Positions 59,524 through 64,000 of a stretch of DNA of 64,000 nt are shown here, piece after piece. The notes beneath the pieces are model-generated. The model was given only the letters and a program-made list of their open reading frames with translations. It did not search any database and was not told where the DNA came from. Location of the stretch: NCBI GenBank assembly GCA_002682825.1, contig NOKP01000026.1, positions 62,001 to 126,000 on the forward strand, read 5' to 3'. The stretch is from Neonectria sp. B-13 (taxonomy: Eukaryota; Ascomycota; Sordariomycetes; Hypocreales; Nectriaceae). The translations under genes were made by a program, and so were the position numbers. Each line of letters begins with the position of its first letter. Position 1 is the first letter of the stretch.

Positions 59524-61379
59524 GGCGGGCGGGCACTCTTGAAAACTGCGGCAGCGCGAGTGTTGGTATCGTGGTGATGTCGCGAAAGTGGACGAAGTCG
59601 AAATACGCGGGGCGGCGGGTTTCACGTATCGTCCTTGGCGAAGAGTCGAGTCACAAGAAACGGGATCTTGTGAAGTCAATCGATGATGTACAAATCCTCC
59701 GGGTTGCCTTGGCTATCGAACTGTCGGGTCTTCTGTTGGCTTGGGGGTTCACTCTGGCGGACGGGGAGAGGAAGCTGGAAGCTGGAACTGACTCGAACGT
59801 ACGGGAAGCGGGAGACACAAAGGCACGGCACAAAACGGGGCGGATCGTGCGTATGCGTAGGGTTACTTTTCGGATATGCGAAAACAAAGCGACGTGTAAG
59901 CGTATTGGTCGAGGTTGAGATGAGATGTTGGGCTCGCGGCGCGACGGTGGTCGTTGGAAAGAAGGGTGTTGTCTTGTTCGGGAGTCCGGGCGTGGAGCGT
60001 AGAAAAAGGCTGTTTTAGGGCGTGGTGATGTTTAAAAACGTTGTTCGGTTGTGGTGGTGACTTTGACGTGGAAAAAAATCAAAGCGATTTGGCAAAAGAG
60101 AAAATTGGAGTCTTCTTGGTTGACCTCTCAAGTTCTAAGGCGGTAAGGTACCTAGGTCCAGGTACCCACGCACGCATCTGGAGGTACCTGCTCGCTGCCC
60201 GCTGCCCAAACTGCCTTCCTGTGGAGGCTGCGGCAATGTTTGGGTGGTTGGTTCCTCTGAGTCCCCTCCTTTTGCCCCAGCTCAGTGACCACCGCCACCC
60301 CCGTTCCAGCGGGCTTGTCCACTGAATGTCTTTGGAGTTCCACTGAGGCGGCCATTCCGCGGGGCACTCCAGGGCTGTCAAACTGCCACCGATTGCCCCA
60401 GAACTCGATGATGGATCTGTCTTTTTACTGGAGGACATTCTCTTCGGTGGCTTCTTAGTGGCCAGTTGCCCTCAGGTGCCGGACCGCTAGGCCAGAACAG
60501 GCTCATTCCGGGCTTTAGCCGGTGTTTGCACCTCCATAATTCTCCTTGTCGGGACAAGGTTCTTTCCTTGGGACGAGGGCTGAATCCTAAACCAAAATGG
60601 AGTCGTTTTGCCTGTCAATCTTGCTTGTGTGTGCGTCTCCGTCGCGCTTTGTCTAGTATGTTTGCGTACGTATATGCAATTCTGATATTTGCAGCCCATG
60701 CGGAAATACTTCTTGCACAAATACAGGTGGCTGGATGAGTTTTATTGAATCCCTGGGTGTGGTTGGAATTTACGATCTGGTGAATCGTGTTCCTCACCTC
60801 AGTGACACCTCTCCATGCATTGAGCTACACGGAGCCTTGTACTGTACCTCTTCGGGACGGTCATTTAGGTCACGTGCTCCGAGAGCAGTCTGGAGCCCGG
60901 ACCGCGACGCGACGTGACAGCCAAAGCACCGCTCCAGACTCTAGAATGAGTACCCCGGCCACGAGATGCAATGCAATCCTTCGACGGCATGTAACGCTCA
61001 CTAACCAAGTAAACAATTCATGGGGGCGGACGGGCATGCACATGTAGACGCGCTTACTTCGTTTCTTTGGAATTGGATATTCGTTCAGGGTATCGAGTAC
61101 GTCACTGGACAATGAACTGTCCTTGTTGTTGCTTCCATTCCTCCCTGTTGTTGCTCCCTCAACTAGAAACTCATTGTGCCAAACTACACCTTGCTTGCCA
61201 CCAATAAAACTGATGCAGGGACAACTTGGAGAGAGCAGGTATGGTGCCACCAAAACAGCCGCCACAAACCGCTTGTGCATGTCATTAAATGGAACCAGCT
61301 TCCGCCGTCCAACAAGGCCACCCAAGCAACTCTCAAACCTCGCAGTCGCCTGCTCTTTATCCAAAGCTCAAGTCAGTAC
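59524..61379. other. 1.9 kb spacer holding the GYF promoter
   Basis: It lies between the GYF start and the stop of the small membrane protein, both minus. It contains a cluster of GGTACC/CCTAGG words at about 60145-60190. No gene or RNA recognised. Confidence 0.5.
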
Positions 61380-62120
61380 CTAAACGTGAGAGTTTCGTCG
61401 ACGAGCTTCCTCCAACATGAGAGTGATGCGTTCTCGGATCTTCGCATGCTGTCTCGTCCAGTCCCAACTATCCACAGTCAGCATAGCCCAGTCAAATGGC
61501 TCGTTCCTGCAACACTCACCCCGGTGCGCATGTAGCCCACATCATTAAAACCAGTGTGATCCATGAGAATGCGGTCCATTGACCGTTGGACACCTTCATC
61601 GCGAATGGCGAGCTGACGTCAAAGTTGCCAACGCCAAATAGAGCACAATAATCCAGGTCATTGTCTTGGTCGGTACTCGTGTAGCATCGGCAGATGGAAA
61701 CAGTGATATAGCCGAGGTTCATCACCGCGAGAGACCACCAGCCAGCCATCATCGTCAAGGCAAATAGGCGCACTGACGGGTCGTATTCCCCGCTGAGGAG
61801 GCGAAGCCGTCCCAGCAAGCCAATTAAAGTAGCAACCGTCACTATCTTCATCCATATTGTTAGTATTCTCGTCTGCCTTATTGCATCAAGCCTTACGCTG
61901 GGAAAGCTAGACATACCCAGAGCACGTTGACTGAGCAAATGACCCGAGACGGCGTGACACCACCAATCTCATAGATCGGAAATACGATGTTCCCAGTCGA
62001 TAGAACCATCATCAAGAGGAGGGTTCTGACGATGGCACCCATGAGGTGTTTTGGGATTTTCCATTCTCCCCGAAAGGTGTAGAGGCCCATGCCACTCAAC
62101 CAGGAATACCAATCCATCAT
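61380..62120 (-). CDS. Small multi-pass membrane protein, unknown; 5' exon possibly missing
   Basis: Three exons on minus: 62120-61917, 61845-61520 and 61467-61380, giving at least 205 residues. Introns have GTATGT and GTGAGT donors with TACTAAC and GCTGAC branch sites. Splicing recovers a charged C-terminal helix 'WDWTRQHAKIRERITLMLEE' followed by an Arg-rich end, which supports the model. About four or five hydrophobic segments are visible: 'AIVRTLLLMMVLSTGNIVF', 'IVTVATLIGLLGRL', 'LFALTMMAGWWSLAVMNLGY' and 'WTAFSWITLVLMMWATC'. I do not recognise the family. The chosen start is ATG 62120, but the frame remains open upstream to an acceptor-like TTTCAACAG at about 62130-62138, so another 5' exon is likely. 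I found no upstream exon that clearly joins. Confidence 0.55.
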
Positions 62121-62501
62121 GCAGAGCCCCAACTGTTGAAAATTTGACAACTGAGTATGTTGAAGAACTGTGTGACTCAGTCAGAGCCGCAGATATATAC
62201 GCAGGGCCACTGCGGATGTACCCTGACGGCAGGCAAACCTTGGCGTGTCGACCGTCCGGAGATGGTATTCAGGCTCCAGATAGGTCGCAGTTTGAGCACC
62301 ACAACCAAACTTTCACTCTCCTACGGTTCAAACGAACCTAATAGGAACCCAAGCCACAGCTCATTGTTGATAATCAGATCTAGTAGCTGATCAGTTCCTG
62401 TCGAGTCGAGAGCAGTGTCGGTGTATGAGCATGGTGTATTTTTGCGTCGGCATGGATGTGTTGTGTCGGATGGTGCGGTGATACATCTGTCCACTGTCCG
62501 T
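62121..62501. other. Short spacer upstream of the small membrane protein
   Basis: 381 bp between the orphan membrane protein and the Pop4 stop. It may contain the missing first exon of the former; ATGs here are followed by quick stops in my reading. Confidence 0.4.
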
Positions 62502-63200
62502 TCATATGGTGGTCAGGAAGTGTGCCTTGAACTTCTTGTTGGCGCGATCTGCAGATCGTAGCATCATCTGGTCGCCCAGCACCTCAAAGCCGAACTTTTT
62601 ATCTCCCTTGCCCTCGCTCTCGCCGCCCTCCGTTGCCAACTTTTCTTCAACCGGTATCTCGACCCGGAAGACGGTGCCCTCCTTTGGGACCACCTTGAGT
62701 CCCCTCTTTTTGGTAACGACCTCCACTACGTACTTCCGATCGCGCACCACGATGCCTTGGATGCCGACTCTGCCAGGACAGCGACTCCTCACAATCTCAA
62801 CTGCGGCGCCATGGAACTCTGCACTCGCCAGCTTCGCCGCAGCACCGGGGCCGCCCACATAGACATCGTTGCCCAGTAACTCGCGAGCATAGCCCAACCA
62901 GAGCTGATTTAAGGGCTCGTAAATGCTGTACTTCTGCTCTTCCTTGCGGATGAGATAGAGGCCCAAGTCGCGGCGCTCGCGTGAGGATAGGGGCTTAGGC
63001 CTTTGCTTCTGCTTAGTCTTCTTCTCTTGGCGGGCTTTTCTGCGGGCAGCGCGAGCATTGATGGTTGCTGGTGGGGGTGACGTCGGACGGAGGATGAGAG
63101 GGCGGTGCTGGATCTTGTCGGAGTAGATGCGGTTGACGCTATCGGGGGAATGGGCCCTGGCTAGCAGGTCTTGCGTCGTTTTTTGCGCCGAGTTTGACAT
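62502..63200 (-). CDS. POP4: RNase P/MRP protein subunit Pop4 (Rpp29)
   Basis: A single exon of 232 residues from ATG 63200 (MSNSAQKTTQDLLARAHSP) to stop at 62502. After a Lys/Arg-rich N-terminal third ('ARRKARQEKKTKQKQR') comes the Rpp29 domain: 'LWLGYARELLG', 'HGAAVEIVRSRCPGRVGIQG', 'VVRDRKYVVEVVTKKRGLKV', a beta-barrel of the Sm-like fold typical of the family. It ends 'KKFKAHFLTTI'. Pop4 is a core protein of RNase P, which trims the 5' ends of pre-tRNAs, and of RNase MRP, which acts in pre-rRNA processing; it is located in the nucleus and nucleolus. A small Glu/Gly-rich insert (EKLATEGGESEGKGDKK) sits in a loop. It is divergent with the next plus-strand gene, with 487 bp between starts. 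Confidence 0.93.
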   Translation of the reverse strand: MSNSAQKTTQDLLARAHSPDSVNRIYSDKIQHRPLILRPTSPPPATINARAARRKARQEKKTKQKQRPKPLSSRERRDLGLYLIRKEEQKYSIYEPLNQLWLGYARELLGNDVYVGGPGAAAKLASAEFHGAAVEIVRSRCPGRVGIQGIVVRDRKYVVEVVTKKRGLKVVPKEGTVFRVEIPVEEKLATEGGESEGKGDKKFGFEVLGDQMMLRSADRANKKFKAHFLTTI

Positions 63201-63687
63201 TTTGCGAGTCGGTGCAGGTAAAGGGGGCTGCCTTTTGAGGGTTACCAGCGCGAAAAGGAAAAGTTCGCGATGGGCAAGTTGAAGCTATTTCTTCGGTGGA
63301 GAATCGTGCCGTACAACCCGGTCAGTTTTACCCCAGGAAGTTGCACATGGTCCAAGCTTTCTGGGTTGTGCTTCACATGCCAGTGATGCCACTGCCGTAA
63401 TTGCGGAAGGTGCTCCGCTCGGCATAACATGGCAACCACGGTCAAGCTGTACCAATAGCAAGCCCCACCTAGCCGATCGCAACTCCATGTCTTGTCCATG
63501 TCGCGGTCGCTCAGAGGTTCAACCACGCAAAACCGGGACCTTGACTTGTGACTCTGACCTGTGACATCTCCCGACGCTCTGTTCTGTCATGCGATTCTTG
63601 CTATGGTGTCGCTGAGAAGCAGCGAAGCAGCTTAATTGTCGAACCACCCGACCCCGATACGAAACGACGAGAACACAATCGCCAGTC
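63201..63687. other. Divergent promoter region between POP4 and the right-edge gene
   Basis: 487 bp between two starts on opposite strands. It must supply both promoters; I cannot name specific elements. Confidence 0.5.
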
Positions 63688-64000
63688 ATGTCGCGCACCA
63701 ATAAAGACGACGTTGTCGATTCGTCATCGATGACCTCCGCCCCCGATCTCCAGATTCTCGGCGATGAGGTTACCCTCCAACCCAGCGGCTATGTCGAGCC
63801 GCCGGCAAGAGAGACACCCGAGGGCAAGGAGGAGGCATTGATGGACAAGTTTGCCTCGTTCCGCGCCGAACCTTTCCAGTACCGTCTTCCTCTTCTCTCC
63901 CATGGCTCTCTGGCCTCCAATTCTTCGCATGTACACTGACAAGACAATTGATCACAGGTTCCTCCGCGAGGTCTCCCTCTACGTGTCCGGCCAGGGATGG
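63688..64000 (+). CDS. 5' end of an unidentified gene, runs off the right edge
   Basis: Exon 1 is 63688-63878. An intron with GTACCG...CACAG ends follows, and exon 2 starts at 63958 and is open to the edge. The visible 78 residues read 'MSRTNKDDVVDSSSMTSAPD...' then 'EALMDKFASFRAEPFQ' joined to 'FLREVSLYVSGQGW'. That last stretch reminds me of the start of fungal glycerol-3-phosphate/dihydroxyacetone-phosphate acyltransferases (PlsB/GNPAT type), but too little is present to be sure. The donor GTACCG is not ideal, yet splicing avoids the stop at 63937-63939 in the unspliced reading. Confidence 0.45.

Noticed and set aside
1..64000. CRISPR arrays, bacterial operons, insertion sequences, 5S or other rRNA
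   Set aside because: Nothing with regular repeat-spacer structure or rRNA sequence was seen, and the intron-rich fungal genes make bacterial elements unlikely.

Overview
The window is nuclear DNA of a filamentous ascomycete (Pezizomycotina, most likely a Sordariomycete). Genes are GC-rich at third codon positions. Most introns are short (about 50-90 bp), with GTAAGT/GTATGT donors and CTAAC/CTGAC branch sites. Families such as a DUF3433 membrane protein, a fungal rhodopsin-fold membrane protein, an Asp f 4-like secreted protein, an NADPH ferric reductase and translation elongation factor 3 fit such a genome. The species cannot be fixed from the sequence alone. I resolved splice sites by hand, and the exon lengths keep frame in every multi-exon model given as complete.

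Layout: 1-1255 (-) 5' part of a DUF3433 protein, running off the left edge. 5772-6614 (-) Asp f 4-like secreted protein. 10132-13402 (-) AAA ATPase with a charged N-terminus. 15273-16602 (-) rhodopsin-domain membrane protein. 20769-23229 (+) Yvc1-like TRP channel. 23493-25774 (-) ferric reductase. 26509-27207 (-) macro-domain hydrolase. 27894-32264 (-) large protein with an HExxH motif. 35912-39623 (+) EF-3. 40436-40536 (-) intron-containing tRNA-Leu(AAG). 42761-44596 (-) amino-acid permease. 51056-54139 (+) TTC27/Emw1-type TPR protein. 54682-59523 (-) GYF-domain protein. 61380-62120 (-) small orphan multi-pass membrane protein. 62502-63200 (-) RNase P/MRP subunit Pop4. 63688-64000 (+) 5' end of a gene running off the right edge.

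This is a housekeeping-plus-membrane-transport region, not a biosynthetic cluster. Four products touch translation or RNA (EF-3, tRNA-Leu, the GYF protein with an eIF4E-binding-type motif, Pop4). Four handle membrane transport, redox or putative sensing (Yvc1-like channel, ferric reductase, permease, rhodopsin-fold protein). No operon-like organisation is implied. Several spacers are long (3-6.5 kb), without a gene I can support, and hold CT-rich promoter tracts and microsatellites.

The least explained item is the 1352-residue protein at 27894-32264. It carries a perfect HEMMH motif, whose codons are split by an intron, followed downstream by a Glu-rich stretch. It looks like an uncharacterised zinc metallopeptidase-like domain fused to a long helical and then disordered tail.
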